Positions 17,466 to 27,699 of a DNA stretch of 64,000 nucleotides are shown one piece after another. The translations under genes and the position numbers were made by a program. Under the pieces are notes generated by a model, which was not told the DNA's origin, made no database searches, and saw only the letters and a list, made by a program, of their open reading frames with translations. The stretch lies in contig JBAOHD010000018.1 of assembly GCA_037046615.1 (NCBI GenBank), positions 62,001 to 126,000 of the forward strand, in the 5' to 3' direction. This stretch comes from Phosphoribacter sp037046615 (GTDB taxonomy: Bacteria > Actinomycetota > Actinomycetes > Actinomycetales > Dermatophilaceae). Position 1 is the stretch's first letter. The number at the start of each line of letters is the position of its first letter.

Positions 17466-18718
17466 CCGTCGCCGAGCAGCGCCTGGCCGAGGAAACTACC
17501 CTCGGCGGCACCCGGCAGGACCGCGAAGACGGCCGAGCCGATCGGGATCGTCCACACGTTGAGCAGGTCGGAGGCCGCCAGCCTGGTCTGGATCGGCACG
17601 AACTGACCGACGACGTCTCGCTGGAAGCACACGAAGAGCAGCCCAGAATCCGCGTTGGCGGCCCCCGTCACCGGTTCGTCGTAGTTGTAAGGGCGGCGCA
17701 GGATCTTCTCCTTCGGCGCGACGGGCGCCGCGTGCCGGATGTGCGCGAAGGCGGGGATGACGTGCAGGCCAGCCCTGGTCGCGTCGAGGTCGGCCTTGTC
17801 CAGCTCCCGCGTGCCCGTCAGGGGTGCGCCGGAGGTGAGCCGACGACCAATGACTTGCTCCTTTGCCTCTGGGTCGAGCTCGTCCCACGTGTCCATGGTC
17901 ATCCGGATCCGCCGGACGACGACGGAGGTGCCCCCCCGGAGCCAGTCGGGACCCTCGTCGCCGATCCACACGAGCGCGTCGTAGTCGGTCTCCGCGGGTT
18001 GGACCGTGCCATCGACCTGGCCCATGAGATTGCGCATCGTCGAGACCGATGTCGCTGGACGGCGGAAACCACGCTGCTGCCAGTGGATCGCCGCAATCCC
18101 CTTGGCGCTGACGATGAGTGAGCGCAGCGCATGGGCCAGCACGATGGGGTCTTCCCCGCAGACCTGGAGGAAGACATCCCCGCCGCTCCAGCGGTCTTCG
18201 AGCCGGTCGACCGGGAATGGAGGCAGGGGGGCGAGCCAAGCTGGCGCGCGGTCGGCGAGGCCGACCTTGTCGAGGGCACCGCGGCCGAGCCCCACGGTCA
18301 CCGTCAGTCGCGAGGGCGGCCCGGCGAGGTCGGGCTGCGGGTCGGCCAGCGTGGGTATGCCGCGCTGGAGCCGGCTCGCGTCGGAGGTCCACAGCCGCAT
18401 GAGCCGCCGGAGTCCGTCGCGCCCGGCGTCGGGTGCGAGGTTGAGCGCGACGAAGACCGCATGGGCTTGTGGTGCCGTGGCAACCCCGGGCTGGTGGGTG
18501 CCGAAGAAGGGCTCCCGATGGGTGGCCCACTCGGGGTCGCCGGCGGTGGAGATCGAGTTTTGGCCAGCGTCGTCGCTGAGGCCCGTCAGCTGGGTGGCGA
18601 GGACGCCGACCCCGGCGCCGCCCAGAAGGGCGGCGCCGAGGCCGAGCACTGACCTCCGGGGGGTGCCGACCGGCGCGTCTGCGCCGGTCGACTCCGTCGT
18701 GGGGGTCTGATCAGCCAT
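17462..18718 (-). CDS. DyP-type peroxidase, Tat-exported
   Basis: Heme peroxidase of 418 residues. The N-terminus has a twin-arginine signal (RRSVLGLGAALLGGAG, about 21-36). The GxxDG catalytic block is GQVDGT, and the proximal heme histidine probably lies in FAHIRHAAP. Such enzymes are exported folded with heme; EfeB relatives act on iron supply, others oxidise dyes or phenolics. It overlaps the upstream PCuAC gene by eight bases and would be translated with it, so a role in copper- or heme-dependent redox chemistry at the cell surface is likely. Confidence 0.93.
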   Translation of the reverse strand: MADQTPTTESTGADAPVGTPRRSVLGLGAALLGGAGVGVLATQLTGLSDDAGQNSISTAGDPEWATHREPFFGTHQPGVATAPQAHAVFVALNLAPDAGRDGLRRLMRLWTSDASRLQRGIPTLADPQPDLAGPPSRLTVTVGLGRGALDKVGLADRAPAWLAPLPPFPVDRLEDRWSGGDVFLQVCGEDPIVLAHALRSLIVSAKGIAAIHWQQRGFRRPATSVSTMRNLMGQVDGTVQPAETDYDALVWIGDEGPDWLRGGTSVVVRRIRMTMDTWDELDPEAKEQVIGRRLTSGAPLTGTRELDKADLDATRAGLHVIPAFAHIRHAAPVAPKEKILRRPYNYDEPVTGAANADSGLLFVCFQRDVVGQFVPIQTRLAASDLLNVWTIPIGSAVFAVLPGAAEGSFLGQALLGDG

Positions 18719-19322
18719 GGCTGTTCATCGTGGACATCGGATTACTCCCGGTCGTGGCGCCGGGGACGTAGGTTTCCTTGGCGCCGGCGTAGGTGCGGAC
18801 CTCTGCGGTCACCGGCAGGGTCGACCCGTCGGCGAACTTCAACGTCACGACCGTCGTCGTGCCCGGCTTCAGCGGAGCGGACAGGCCCATGAACATGACA
18901 TGGTCGCCCCCCGGCTTGAACTCGTGGCTCGCGCCGGCCTTGATCGTGAAGCCACCGGACTTCTCCTGCATCTTCATGGAGCCGCTGGAGTCCATGACTG
19001 TCTCGTGCAGTTCCATCATCGACGAGACCGGGCTCGTGGCCGAGACAACCTGCAGATCGGTCGTGCCACTGTTCTTCACGGACATGAAGGCTCCAGTCAT
19101 CCCGGTGTCGGCCGCCTTGACCCAGGGGTCGGTGACCATGAGTTGGCCAGCTTGCCCGGTCGCCTTGGCCGCGCTCGTGGCGGCGGTCGTCGTGGCGCCC
19201 GTGGCGCTGGCCGCCGGCGTCGACGTCGACGTCGACGAGCTGCAGGCGGACAAGGCGCCCGATGCGGCCAGAGCCACAGCGGGCACGAGGAGAACTGCGC
19301 GGATTCGGTGAGAAAGCGTCAT
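18711..19322 (-). CDS. copper chaperone PCu(A)C, lipoprotein
   Basis: A 203-residue secreted copper-binding protein. The signal peptide ends in a lipobox (ALSAC), so it is probably a membrane-anchored lipoprotein, followed by a low-complexity Ser/Thr/Ala linker. The Cu(I) motif H(M)X10MX21HXM is present: MELHETVMDSSGSMKM, then HEFKPGGDHVMFM. PCu(A)C proteins deliver copper to cytochrome oxidase or other extracytoplasmic cuproenzymes. It is the first gene of a unit with the DyP peroxidase, a pairing common in actinobacteria. ATG 19322. Confidence 0.93.
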   Translation of the reverse strand: MTLSHRIRAVLLVPAVALAASGALSACSSSTSTSTPAASATGATTTAATSAAKATGQAGQLMVTDPWVKAADTGMTGAFMSVKNSGTTDLQVVSATSPVSSMMELHETVMDSSGSMKMQEKSGGFTIKAGASHEFKPGGDHVMFMGLSAPLKPGTTTVVTLKFADGSTLPVTAEVRTYAGAKETYVPGATTGSNPMSTMNSHG

Positions 19323-19499
19323 GAGTGTCTTCCTTTGATCTTTCAGCCAGAACTGACCGCGAGGTCACCCTGGAGCACGCGATGAGGGGTATGCCGTGCG
19401 AACGCATCGCACGATGGACTCGCGACCCGCAGCCCGAGTCGGGCGGAGCGGGTCGGGTCGACGTATCGACGGAGATCTGAGCGACGCGACCGGTGAGGG

Positions 19500-20097
19500 T
19501 CAGGCCGCGCTCATCGCAGGTGGGCCCCGAGGGTCGGCCGTCAGGGCCAACGCCAGCGAGCGCGGAGGCAGGACGACGGCCGCACACCAGGTGCGCGCCA
19601 CCGGGAGGACGACGGGGGTGCCGGTGGTCAGAGCTCGTGGCCGAACGGTCTCCCACACGAGCCAGAGGACCCGCTCGCCATAGGCGATGACGGCCGCAGC
19701 CACACACGGTCGCCGCCGCGTGTCCCAGCGAGCATTCGCAGTGTCGGTGCCGAGCCACGTCACGGCCCAGCCGGACGGCATACCCTCGCTGGATCCCACA
19801 GCCATGGCGGCGTGATCGTGCCCAACGGACCCGTGGCCCGTCGTCAGCGAGAGGACTTGGTGGACGCCGAATTGGCCGGCCGAGAGCAGCGGCGAGGAGA
19901 CGGAGGGGAGTCAGGCGGCGGTTGGTGAGCACGGCCGAGAGCGCTGCGGCCAGCAGGACGACGGCCAGCAGTGCCCCCCATGACGGCCATGCGCCGCCGC
20001 CCAGGACGTGCCCAGCGACCGCGAGCGCCAGGATCACCGTCGACAAGTTGGCCGCGCGCGCCCCGCGCACGACCCCACCCGACGGGTCCGTCGTCAT
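19500..20097 (-). CDS. His-containing membrane protein of the copper group (frameshifted)
   Basis: Small integral-membrane protein of about 200 residues with about four hydrophobic segments. The N-terminal half (LSTVILALAVAGHVLGGG; LLAVVLLAAALSAVLTNRR) reads in one frame. The second half (GQFGVHQVLSLTTGHG, GHDHAAM, then two TM segments) reads in another; the switch is at about 19880 within GGCCGGCC and fits a small duplication. The His-rich loop and position upstream of PCuAC-DyP suggest metal handling. I do not recognise a named family. ATG 20097; it diverges from the thioesterase gene. Confidence 0.6.
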
Positions 20098-20233
20098 GGA
20101 GGACAGGGTAGATCGGGCCGCGCCTGCAGCGCAGGCGAGGGGGTGCATGAGTGGCGAGACGCTCACCACACGGCTGCGCTCACGCGCCTTGACGCCGCCG
20201 GGCGGCGCCACGCTCACGCTAGGGTGCGCGGTC

Positions 20234-20707
20234 GTGACCACCCCCGCTCGCGTGCACCACGGCCGGTATCAACTGCGGGTCGAAGACCTCAACCCGTCGG
20301 GCCACATGGACAACCTGTGCATCCTGCGAGCCGTCGACGAGGTGCGGCATGTCCTGCTCGGGATGCGTGGCCCAAGCGGGGTCAGTGTCGTGGCCGGCAT
20401 GCTGGATGCCGCCGGACCGGAGATCACCCAGCTCGTCGCGCGCCACCAGGTCGACTACCTCCGCGAACTCCACTACCACCCGAGTGAGCCCCTCGACGTC
20501 ACCATGTGGGTATGCCGCGTCGGCACCTCCTCGTTCGACCTCGCTGCTGAGGTCCGCCAGGACACGGACAGCCCGGTCGCTGCGCGCGTCATGTCGACGA
20601 CTGTCCTCATCGACGTCGTCGCGGGCGCGCCATGGCCGATGTCCGAGGCTGTCCGAGCCGACGTCACGGCATACCTCGGCCAGGAGCCGGCGTTTCGGTC
20701 GGGGTGA
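20234..20707 (+). CDS. acyl-CoA thioesterase, 4HBT hot-dog fold
   Basis: A protein of 157 residues if started at GTG 20234. The block RYQLRVEDLNPSGHMDNLCILRA matches the conserved D-x-x-x-x-G-H-M/V-x-N region of hot-dog thioesterases that hydrolyse acyl-CoA or acyl-ACP, with the catalytic Asp in VEDLN. A longer start at ATG 20148 is open but adds low-complexity residues. It stands between a divergent membrane-protein gene and the M16 peptidase pair, which gives no clue to the acyl substrate. Confidence 0.78.
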   Translation: MTTPARVHHGRYQLRVEDLNPSGHMDNLCILRAVDEVRHVLLGMRGPSGVSVVAGMLDAAGPEITQLVARHQVDYLRELHYHPSEPLDVTMWVCRVGTSSFDLAAEVRQDTDSPVAARVMSTTVLIDVVAGAPWPMSEAVRADVTAYLGQEPAFRSG

Positions 20708-20772
20708 GCCTGCCCACCCATCCCGCGGCCTGGCCGAGCGCGGTGACATCGGGGCGAGATAGGGTCTGGCGC

Positions 20773-22074
20773 GTGCCCGACCTTGCCTATCCCATCGCCG
20801 AGCGCGTGCTCGCCAACGGCCTGCACGTCGTGGTGTCCGAGGACCACACCGTGCCGGTCGTGACGGTCAACCTCTGGGTCAAGGTCGGGTCCCGTGACGA
20901 AGTGTCGGGCCGGACCGGGCTGGCCCATCTCTTCGAGCACCTGATGTTTCAGGGGTCCGCGAATGTCGCTTCGGGAGAGCACTTTTCGGCGCTCATGGCG
21001 GCACGGGGGCGGCTCAACGCGACGACCTGGTTCGACCGCACCAACTACTTCGAGACCGTGCCCAAGGGGGCACTGGAGCTCGCCCTTTGGCTCGAAGCCG
21101 ACCGCCACGGCAGGCTCCTCGCGGCCGTCACCCAGGAAAACCTCGACAACCAACGGGACGTCGTCAAGGAGGAGAAGCGTCAGCGCTACGACAACGTGCC
21201 CTACGGCACCGCGCTGCACGACCTCTATGCCACCGTGTTCCCAGCGGGTCACCCCTATCACCATCCGACGATCGGGTCGATGGCCGATCTCGACGCCGCG
21301 ACGCTCGACGACGTCCATGAGTTCTTCACGCGACATTACGGTCCCAACAACACCGTCCTCACGCTCGTCGGTGACGTCGACCCCGACGAGGCTTTCGCGC
21401 TCGTCGAGCGCTACTTCGGGTCACTCCCGCCCTCGGCGACACCACGAGACGACACCGCCATGGGTCCGCTGGAGCCCCTGACCGAGCCGGTGGTCCGCGA
21501 CGTGCACGCCGTCGTGCCGCACGAGCGGATCTACCTCGGGTTCCGGCTGCCGGCCGATGGCGGGGCTGACTACCAGGCGGCCGCCCTCGCCCTCGACATT
21601 CTCGGTGGGCTCGGGTCTTCTCGGCTCGTCGAGCGACTCGTGCGCACCGAACAACTCACGACGAGTGTGTCGGCCCACCCGATGGGCCTCTCCGGGGGAG
21701 TGTCACTCGGGATCGTGTCGGCCGAGATGGCCGACGGGGTCGACCCTCAGGTCGTTGAGTCGATCATCTGCGAGGAGTTGGACGTGCTCGCCGCTCAGGG
21801 CCCGACGTCCGACGAGATGGACGCCGCCTTCGCTGACACCGAGCGAGCATGGTTGTCCGCGATGTCCGGACTCGACGAGCGGGCTGATGCCATTTGCCGA
21901 GACGCCGCCCTTTTCGGCGACGCCGGTCGGATCAACACCTTCCTCGACGACGTTCGCGGGATCACCGCCGACCACGTCCAGCGGATGGCCGCCACCTGGC
22001 TGCGTCCGAGTGCGCGCGCCGTGGTGCGTTACCGGCCAGACGTCCAGCCGACTGATGGGGAGGCCAGTTCGTGA
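20773..22074 (+). CDS. M16 family zinc metallopeptidase, catalytic subunit
   Basis: A 433-residue pitrilysin-type peptidase. The inverted zinc motif HLFEH (HxxEH) is intact within GLAHLFEHLMFQGS (about residues 56-69), and the downstream Glu region (NQRDVVKEEKRQR) is present. GTG 20773 is preferred; earlier in-frame codons encode non-homologous sequence. The stop overlaps the following gene (GTGA), which encodes a partner lacking the zinc motif, as in bacterial two-subunit M16B proteases. Probable cytoplasmic processing peptidase acting on small unfolded peptides. Confidence 0.92.
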   Translation: MPDLAYPIAERVLANGLHVVVSEDHTVPVVTVNLWVKVGSRDEVSGRTGLAHLFEHLMFQGSANVASGEHFSALMAARGRLNATTWFDRTNYFETVPKGALELALWLEADRHGRLLAAVTQENLDNQRDVVKEEKRQRYDNVPYGTALHDLYATVFPAGHPYHHPTIGSMADLDAATLDDVHEFFTRHYGPNNTVLTLVGDVDPDEAFALVERYFGSLPPSATPRDDTAMGPLEPLTEPVVRDVHAVVPHERIYLGFRLPADGGADYQAAALALDILGGLGSSRLVERLVRTEQLTTSVSAHPMGLSGGVSLGIVSAEMADGVDPQVVESIICEELDVLAAQGPTSDEMDAAFADTERAWLSAMSGLDERADAICRDAALFGDAGRINTFLDDVRGITADHVQRMAATWLRPSARAVVRYRPDVQPTDGEASS

Positions 22075-23464
22075 CCGGTATGCCGCCGCCCGTCCCGCCG
22101 CGCCCCGAGGTCACCCCTCCTGGGCCGTTCTCCGTGCCTGTCCCGACCCGTCACCGGCTCCGGAACGGGCTGACGGTCTTGGCCTATGACGTCCCGCGGC
22201 AATACGTCATCTCCGTCCGCTTGGCCGTCCCGCTGCCGTTGCGGTTCGAGCCCCGTGACCGCGAAGGGGTCGCGGCGATCATGGCCCGCACCCTCGACGA
22301 GGGGACCGACCGGCATACCTCGGTGGAGTTCGCCCGCCTGCTGGAGCGGCGCGGCGTCGCGTTCGGGGCGGGGATGGCCGAAGGCGGCTTGTCGGTCGAC
22401 CTCGACGTCGCCAAACGCAATCTGAGCGAGGCGCTCGACCTCATGCGCCAGTGCCTCACCGAGGCGAGCTTCCCGCCAGGACCAAGTCCAACGGCAGGTC
22501 GCGACTCGGCTGGCCGAAATCGAGCAGGAGTATGCCGTCCCCGCCCACCGCGGCGCGATCGAACTGTGGCGCACCTTCTTCGCGCCGGGATCGCGCGCTT
22601 CACGCCCGGTGGGCGGCAGCACCGACACGGTGTCGGCCATCACCCGCGACGACGTCGTGGCCTTCCGCGACGCCCATGTGCGCCCCGACGCGGCAACCCT
22701 CGTCGTGGCGGGCGACCTGGCCGGGGTCGACGTCCCCGCGCTCGTCGAGGAGTCGCTGGGCAGCTGGGCTGCGGCGGATCCGTCCGCGATCGATCCTGGC
22801 GCTGCACCGACGCTCCCCGAACGCGCTCCGCTCACGCTGGCCGACGACCGGGTGCGCATCGTCGTTGTCGACCGCCCGGGATCGGTCCAGACCGAGATGC
22901 TCGTGGCGTGTCCCGGCCCAGATCGTCACGTGGCCGGCGGCTTTGCGCCGTTCCCGATGCTCGGCTTCATCCTCGGCGGCGCCCCGACCTCGCGACTCGA
23001 CCAGGTCCTGCGTGAGGAGAAGGGCTACACCTACGGCGTCCGGGCCGGCTTCCGCCCTCGGCGTCGCGGGGGTGTATTCGTGACCTCGGGGAGTGTGCGC
23101 GGGGACGTCACGGCCGAGGCGTTGGAGCTGAGCGCTCACGGGCCTCGAAGGCGCCCGAGAGGGTGTCACCGACGACGAGATCGCGCAGGCGCGCAACTTC
23201 CTCACGCTGACGGCGCCGGCCCGCTATGCCACGGCCGACACCGTGGCCGACGAGGCGGCGGCACTGTCCTTCGACGGGCTCGGCACCGACTTCGCGGACC
23301 GGACCTTGCGCGGGATCGACGCAGCGACGGCCGCCGAGGTCAGCGCCGCCTATCGCACCTACGTCGACGGCTCGTGGACGGTCGTCCTCGTCGGGGATGC
23401 CGAGGTGATCGTCGAGCCCGTGCGTGCGCTCGGCCGCGGCGCTCCTGTGGTGGTCTACGGCTGA
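22071..23464 (+). CDS. M16 family peptidase, non-catalytic partner (two frameshifts)
   Basis: Second half of the M16 pair. The N-terminus (RLRNGLTVLAYDVPRQYVISVRL) aligns with the preceding enzyme, but HxxEH is replaced by GVAAIMART, so zinc binding is lost; this is normal for the partner subunit. The reading frame breaks at about 22478 (one extra G) and about 23130, after which LEGAREGVTDDEIAQARNF resumes the family sequence. Joined length is about 464 residues. It retains the R/Y pair region YTYGVRAGF near the C-terminus that helps bind substrate. The stop overlaps ogt as TGATG. Confidence 0.82.
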
Positions 23465-24036
23465 TGCCGCGGGGAGAGGCTGCACGCAGGCGGCCCGGCC
23501 GCGAGGACGCCACGATCCCCGACGCGCCCACCAGCCTCGTCGTGGCCTCGCCCATCGGACCCCTGGGCTTGCGTTCTCGTGACGGTGAGGCGCTCACGGC
23601 GATCGAGTTCCTCGAGGCCGGCCGATCCGGTTCCGACCCCGGGTGGCGCGGCTCCGGCGCGCGCCCGGCCGTCCTGGAGCACGTGGCCGAGGCGCTCGCG
23701 GCATACTTCGCCGGCGCACTCCGCGACTTCGTCCTGCCCCTGGCGCCCCGCGGCACGGCCTTTCAGCATCGGGTCTGGGCCGCGCTCCAGGGCATCCCCT
23801 GGGGTGAGACGGTCAGCTACGGCGTGCTGGCGAAGCGGCTCGATCTCCCGATGTCGGCCGCGCGCGCCGTCGGCTCGGCCAATGGCGCCAACCCGATTCC
23901 GGTCGTCATCCCGTGTCACCGCGTCATCGGAGCTGACGGGTCGTTGACCGGGTATGCCGGTGGGCTAGCCCGCAAGGGGACCTTGCTGCGGATCGAGGGC
24001 CTTGCCCACGAGCTCGATCAGTTGCCGCTGTTCTGA
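23464..24036 (+). CDS. ogt: methylated-DNA--[protein]-cysteine S-methyltransferase
   Basis: A 190-residue suicide repair protein that transfers O6-alkyl groups from guanine to its own cysteine. The active site IPCHRVI and the DNA-binding segment SAARAVGSANGANP are intact, as is the preceding WAALQGIPWGETVSYG block. The start ATG overlaps the M16 partner's stop (TGATG), so it is probably translated with that gene. The last 19 bases overlap the 3' end of the convergent hisN-type gene. Confidence 0.95.
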   Translation: MPRGEAARRRPGREDATIPDAPTSLVVASPIGPLGLRSRDGEALTAIEFLEAGRSGSDPGWRGSGARPAVLEHVAEALAAYFAGALRDFVLPLAPRGTAFQHRVWAALQGIPWGETVSYGVLAKRLDLPMSAARAVGSANGANPIPVVIPCHRVIGADGSLTGYAGGLARKGTLLRIEGLAHELDQLPLF

Positions 24037-24836
24037 GCCGCCGTCTCAACGGCGCCCGGGTCTCCGATGGCCGCGAGCACGTCGGAGTGGAGCAGGCCGT
24101 TGGTCGCGACGGCGTTGCCGCTCCAGCACCCCGGCTTGCCGTCGAGTCCGGTGAAGCGACCTCCGGCTTCGGTGACGATCGGCACGAGGGCAGCCATGTC
24201 GTAGGTCGCGAGTTCGGGCTCGGCGGCGAGGTCGACGCTGCCTTCGGCGAGCAGCATGTAGGACCAGAAGTCGCCGTAGGCACGGGTGCGCCAACAGCGG
24301 TCCATGAGACCGAGGAAGGCTTCCCGTCGCCCGAGGTCGCCCCAGCCGTCGAGGGAGGCATAGGACAGCGAGGCGTCGCCGAGATCGCTCACGGCCGACA
24401 CGTGGATCCGGTGCGCCGACTGGAGGGATCGGCCGGCATACGCCCCGAGGCCGGCGGCTGCCCACCAGCGGCGGTGCAGCGCCGGGGCCGCGACGAGACC
24501 GACGACGGGGTCGTCGCCGTCGACGAGCGCGATGAGCGTCGCCCAGACGGGCACGCCGCGGACGAAGTTCTTCGTGCCGTCGATCGGGTCGATGATCCAC
24601 CGGCGAGGGCCGTGACCCGTCGTGCCGAACTCCTCACCGACGACGGCGTCGCGAGGGCGCGCCCGGGCCAACTGCGAGCGGACGATCTCTTCCGCTGCCC
24701 GGTCGGCGTCGCTGACCGGGGTGAGGTCCGGTTTGGTATCCACGCGCAGGTCGTCGGCGCGGAATCGCGCCATCGTGAGTTGCTCGACGGCGTCGGCGAG
24801 GACGTGGGCGAGGCGCAAGTCGTCGTCTAGAGGCAC
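24018..24836 (-). CDS. hisN: inositol monophosphatase family, histidinol-phosphatase type
   Basis: A 272-residue Mg-dependent phosphatase of the inositol monophosphatase superfamily. Metal ligands are visible in GEEFG, WIIDPIDGTKNFVRG and, near the C-terminus, ATYDMAALVPIVTEAGG. The length and the GTKNFVRGVPVWATLIAL wording are those of the actinobacterial HisN group, which dephosphorylates histidinol phosphate; other IMPase substrates cannot be excluded. ATG 24836. No his genes are adjacent. Confidence 0.85.
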   Translation of the reverse strand: MPLDDDLRLAHVLADAVEQLTMARFRADDLRVDTKPDLTPVSDADRAAEEIVRSQLARARPRDAVVGEEFGTTGHGPRRWIIDPIDGTKNFVRGVPVWATLIALVDGDDPVVGLVAAPALHRRWWAAAGLGAYAGRSLQSAHRIHVSAVSDLGDASLSYASLDGWGDLGRREAFLGLMDRCWRTRAYGDFWSYMLLAEGSVDLAAEPELATYDMAALVPIVTEAGGRFTGLDGKPGCWSGNAVATNGLLHSDVLAAIGDPGAVETAAQNSGN

Positions 24837-24867
24837 AGGGCCAACCTAGTCGGCTGCCTCCCCTCCC

Positions 24868-25299
24868 TCAGCGAGACCCCCACACTGCCTCCGCGCCGGA
24901 GTGGCCCGTGAGGACGGTCCACACGATCGCCAGGCCCGCAGCGGCGACGGTGAGCGCCGTGGCCCATGGCCGCAGGCCCGGCCGACGCCCGGTCATTGCG
25001 AGCAAGGCCGCACTTGCCGTCAGTAGGAGCGCGGTCGCGGGAAGCAGCCCACCCAACTCTTCGTGGCGCTCGATCTGGAGTCCGGCCATGCGGTGCAGCA
25101 AGGCCTCCCCACTCTCCTTCGCCACGACGGCCAGGACCAGGACGAATGCGTTGGCTGCGACGACCGCCCAAGCCCACCGCGGACGCACTGCGGGTCGGAA
25201 GGCGCTCAGCACCGTCACCACACCCATGAGCGGCAGGAGGACGACGACTCCATGCACGACGAGAGGATGCATGGGTAGGCCGAGAATGCGATCGAACAC
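24868..25299 (-). CDS. DUF2231 membrane protein
   Basis: A 143-residue protein with four hydrophobic helices. GLPMHPLVVHGVVVLLPLMG at the N-terminus carries the conserved HPxxVH pair of DUF2231 proteins, which resemble heme- or cytochrome-like membrane domains, though the function is not established. GTG 25299 is chosen because GAGGAGTT lies just upstream; ATG 25272 would remove the conserved first residues. It follows rsgA on the same strand with a 29-bp gap. Confidence 0.8.
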   Translation of the reverse strand: MFDRILGLPMHPLVVHGVVVLLPLMGVVTVLSAFRPAVRPRWAWAVVAANAFVLVLAVVAKESGEALLHRMAGLQIERHEELGGLLPATALLLTASAALLAMTGRRPGLRPWATALTVAAAGLAIVWTVLTGHSGAEAVWGSR

Positions 25300-25328
25300 G
25301 GCAACTCCTCGCTCGAGATCAGGGCACT

Positions 25329-26376
25329 CTAACCCCCCGACTCGCCCGCCTCCGCTTCCCCTGAGCGCGCCCGCAACAGCCGGCGCAGGGATGCAAGCCG
25401 CGCCGGGCCGGCGGTGCCAGCGCGCCCACTGTCGACGTAGGCGTCGAGGCCACACTCGGGCTCGTCGTGGGTGCAGCCACGGGGGCAATCCTCGGTGCCG
25501 GGCTCGAGGTCGCTGAAGTGCGACACGATCATGTGCGGTTCGACGTGGGCCAGTCCGAAGGACCGCACTCCGGGGGTGTCGACCACCCACCCCGAGTCGT
25601 CGGGCAGGCGCAGCGCCACGGCCGAGGTGGAGGTATGCCGCCCGCGACCGGTCACGTCGTTGACAACTCCTGTGGTGCGGTGCGCGTCAGGGACCAGAGC
25701 GTTGACGATCGTCGACTTCCCGACCCCCGAGTGTCCGACTAGGACCGAGACTTTCCCCGAGAGGTGAGACCGGAGTTCCTCCAGCCCGTCGAAAGCCACT
25801 GTCCGCGCGTGCCGTCACGACATAGGGCACATGCAGCGGCGCATACTCCTCGAGGAATCCCTCGGAGTCGACGAGGTCGGCCTTCGTGAGCAGCAGCAGC
25901 GGCGCAAGGCCCGCGTCGAAGGCGGCGACGAGGCACCGGTCAATGAGACGGGGGCGCGGCTCGGGGTTGATCAACGACGACACGATGACGAGTTGGTCGG
26001 CATTGGCGACGAGCACCCGCTCGACGGGGTCGGTGTCGTCGGCGCTGCGGCGCAGCACCGTCCGCCGCGGCTGGACCCGGACGATCCGCGCGAGGGTGTC
26101 CGGTGTGCCACTCGTGTCGCCGACGACGCCGACGTCGTCACCGACGGCGATGACGCCGCGACCGAGTTCCCGTGCTTTCATCGCGACGACCGTGCGCTCG
26201 GGCATGCGACGCCCGCCCACCCCCGCAGCCAGGACGACGCCGTAGCGGCCCCGGTCGACCGAGATGACCATCCCGACGAGGGCATCCTCGTGTCGCGGTC
26301 GGTCCTTGGACCGGGGGCGGGAACCACGACCGGGCCGGACGCGGACGTCTGACTCGTCGAGGTCGCGCCAACTCAT
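25329..26376 (-). CDS. rsgA: ribosome small subunit-dependent GTPase A (frameshifted)
   Basis: Circularly permuted GTPase that checks late 30S assembly. In order: an OB domain, G4 LLTKADLV, G1 GHSGVGKST, G3 VDTPGVRSF, then a zinc finger CPRGCTHDEPEC. The OB/G4 half and the G1-zinc half lie in different frames; the switch is at about 25800 and fits one extra base. Joined length is about 348 residues, normal for RsgA. ATG 26376 overlaps the aroA stop (ATGA), an aroA-rsgA arrangement that is common in actinobacteria. The break in a widely conserved gene suggests a sequence error. Confidence 0.88.
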
Positions 26377-27699
26377 GAGTGCGCTGCCTGCGCGAGCATG
26401 GCTTCCCACAGGCGGGTGAACCCGGGCAGGGTCTTGGCCGTGGTCTCGACATCGGTGACGACGACGCCGGGGACCCGGAGGCCGACGATCGCTCCGGCGG
26501 TCGCCATGCGGTGGTCGTGGTAGGTCTCGAAGCGGATGCCGCGCAAGGGTTTCGGGCTGATGTGCAGCCCGTCGTCCAACTCCTCGACGACGGCACCCAA
26601 GGCGTTGAGCTCGGTTGCGAGGGCGTGCACTCGATCGGTCTCGTGGCCCCGGATGTGCGCCACTCCGCGGATCCACGTGGGGGAGACGGCCAGGGCCGCG
26701 AGCGCTGCGATCGTCGGCGTGAGCTCACTCGCGTCGTGCAGGTCGACGTCGATGCCGTGGATGGTCCCGGTCCCGGTCAACAGTCAACCCCCGGTCGTCG
26801 AGGGTCACGTCGGCTCCCATGAGGTGGAGCAGGTCTCGCATGAGGTCGCCCGCCTGGGTCGTCTGACGAGGCCACCCGGGCACGGTCACCTGGCCTCCGC
26901 AGACCAGGGGCGCTGCGAGGAACGGCCCGGCGTTGGACAGGTCGGGCTCGATCGCGACATCAAGCCCGCGGATGCTGCCCGGGAAGACGTGCCAGGTGTT
27001 GGGTTGGCTGTCGTCGACCGCCACGCCAGCCTCACGGAGGGTGGCGACGGTCATCGCAATGTGTGGCTCGCTGGGCACCTGCTTGCCGTCGTGGTGGACG
27101 GTCACGCCCTTGTCGAAACGAGCGCCGGAGAGCAGGAGGGCCGAGACGAACTGAGAGGAGGCCGATGCGTCGAGAGTCACCGCTCCGCCGGTGACTCGAC
27201 CCGTGCCGTGCACGGTGAACGGCATACCTCCGTCGGTGTCGAGACTCACCCCGAGCGCACGCAGACTCTCCAGGACCGGACCCATGGGACGGCGGCGGGC
27301 TTGCTCGTCGCCGTCGAACCTGACCGTTCCGTCGGCCAGCGCCGCGACGGGGGGAAGAAAGCGCATGACCGTGCCAGCCAGTCCACAGTCGATGTCGGCC
27401 GGTCCGTGCAAGCGACTCGGTGAAATGCGCAGGTCAGGCTCCGGTGCGCCGCCGGGGGACCCGCCAGCGACGGGCTGGACGTCCTCGATCTCGGTCCCCA
27501 ACTCCCGCAAGGCGTCAGTCATGAGCACCGTGTCCCGCGACCGCAGGGCACCCCGAAGTCGCGACGGAGCCTCGGCCAGGGCCGCGAGGACGAGATAGCG
27601 GTTGGTGAGCGACTTGCTGCCCGGGAGCGAGACGACCGCGTCGAGCGGCCCGCGGGGCGTGGGCGCCGGCCAGCCAGCGTCGAGATCCGTGCCAGTCAC
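26373..27699 (-). CDS. aroA: 3-phosphoshikimate 1-carboxyvinyltransferase (frameshifted)
   Basis: EPSP synthase, the sixth shikimate-pathway step, joining shikimate 3-phosphate and PEP. The first 300 residues include LPGSKSLTNRYLVLAAL, GLAGTVMRFLPP and DASASSQFVSALLL. The C-terminal part with GHETDRVHALATEL and YHDHRMATA is in another frame; one extra T near 26778 (GTTGACC for GTGACC) explains it. Joined length is about 441 residues. GTG 27699 overlaps the DoxX-gene stop, and the aroA stop overlaps rsgA, so the three genes form a coupled operon. An inactivated aroA would make the cell auxotrophic, so an error is more likely. Confidence 0.9.
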
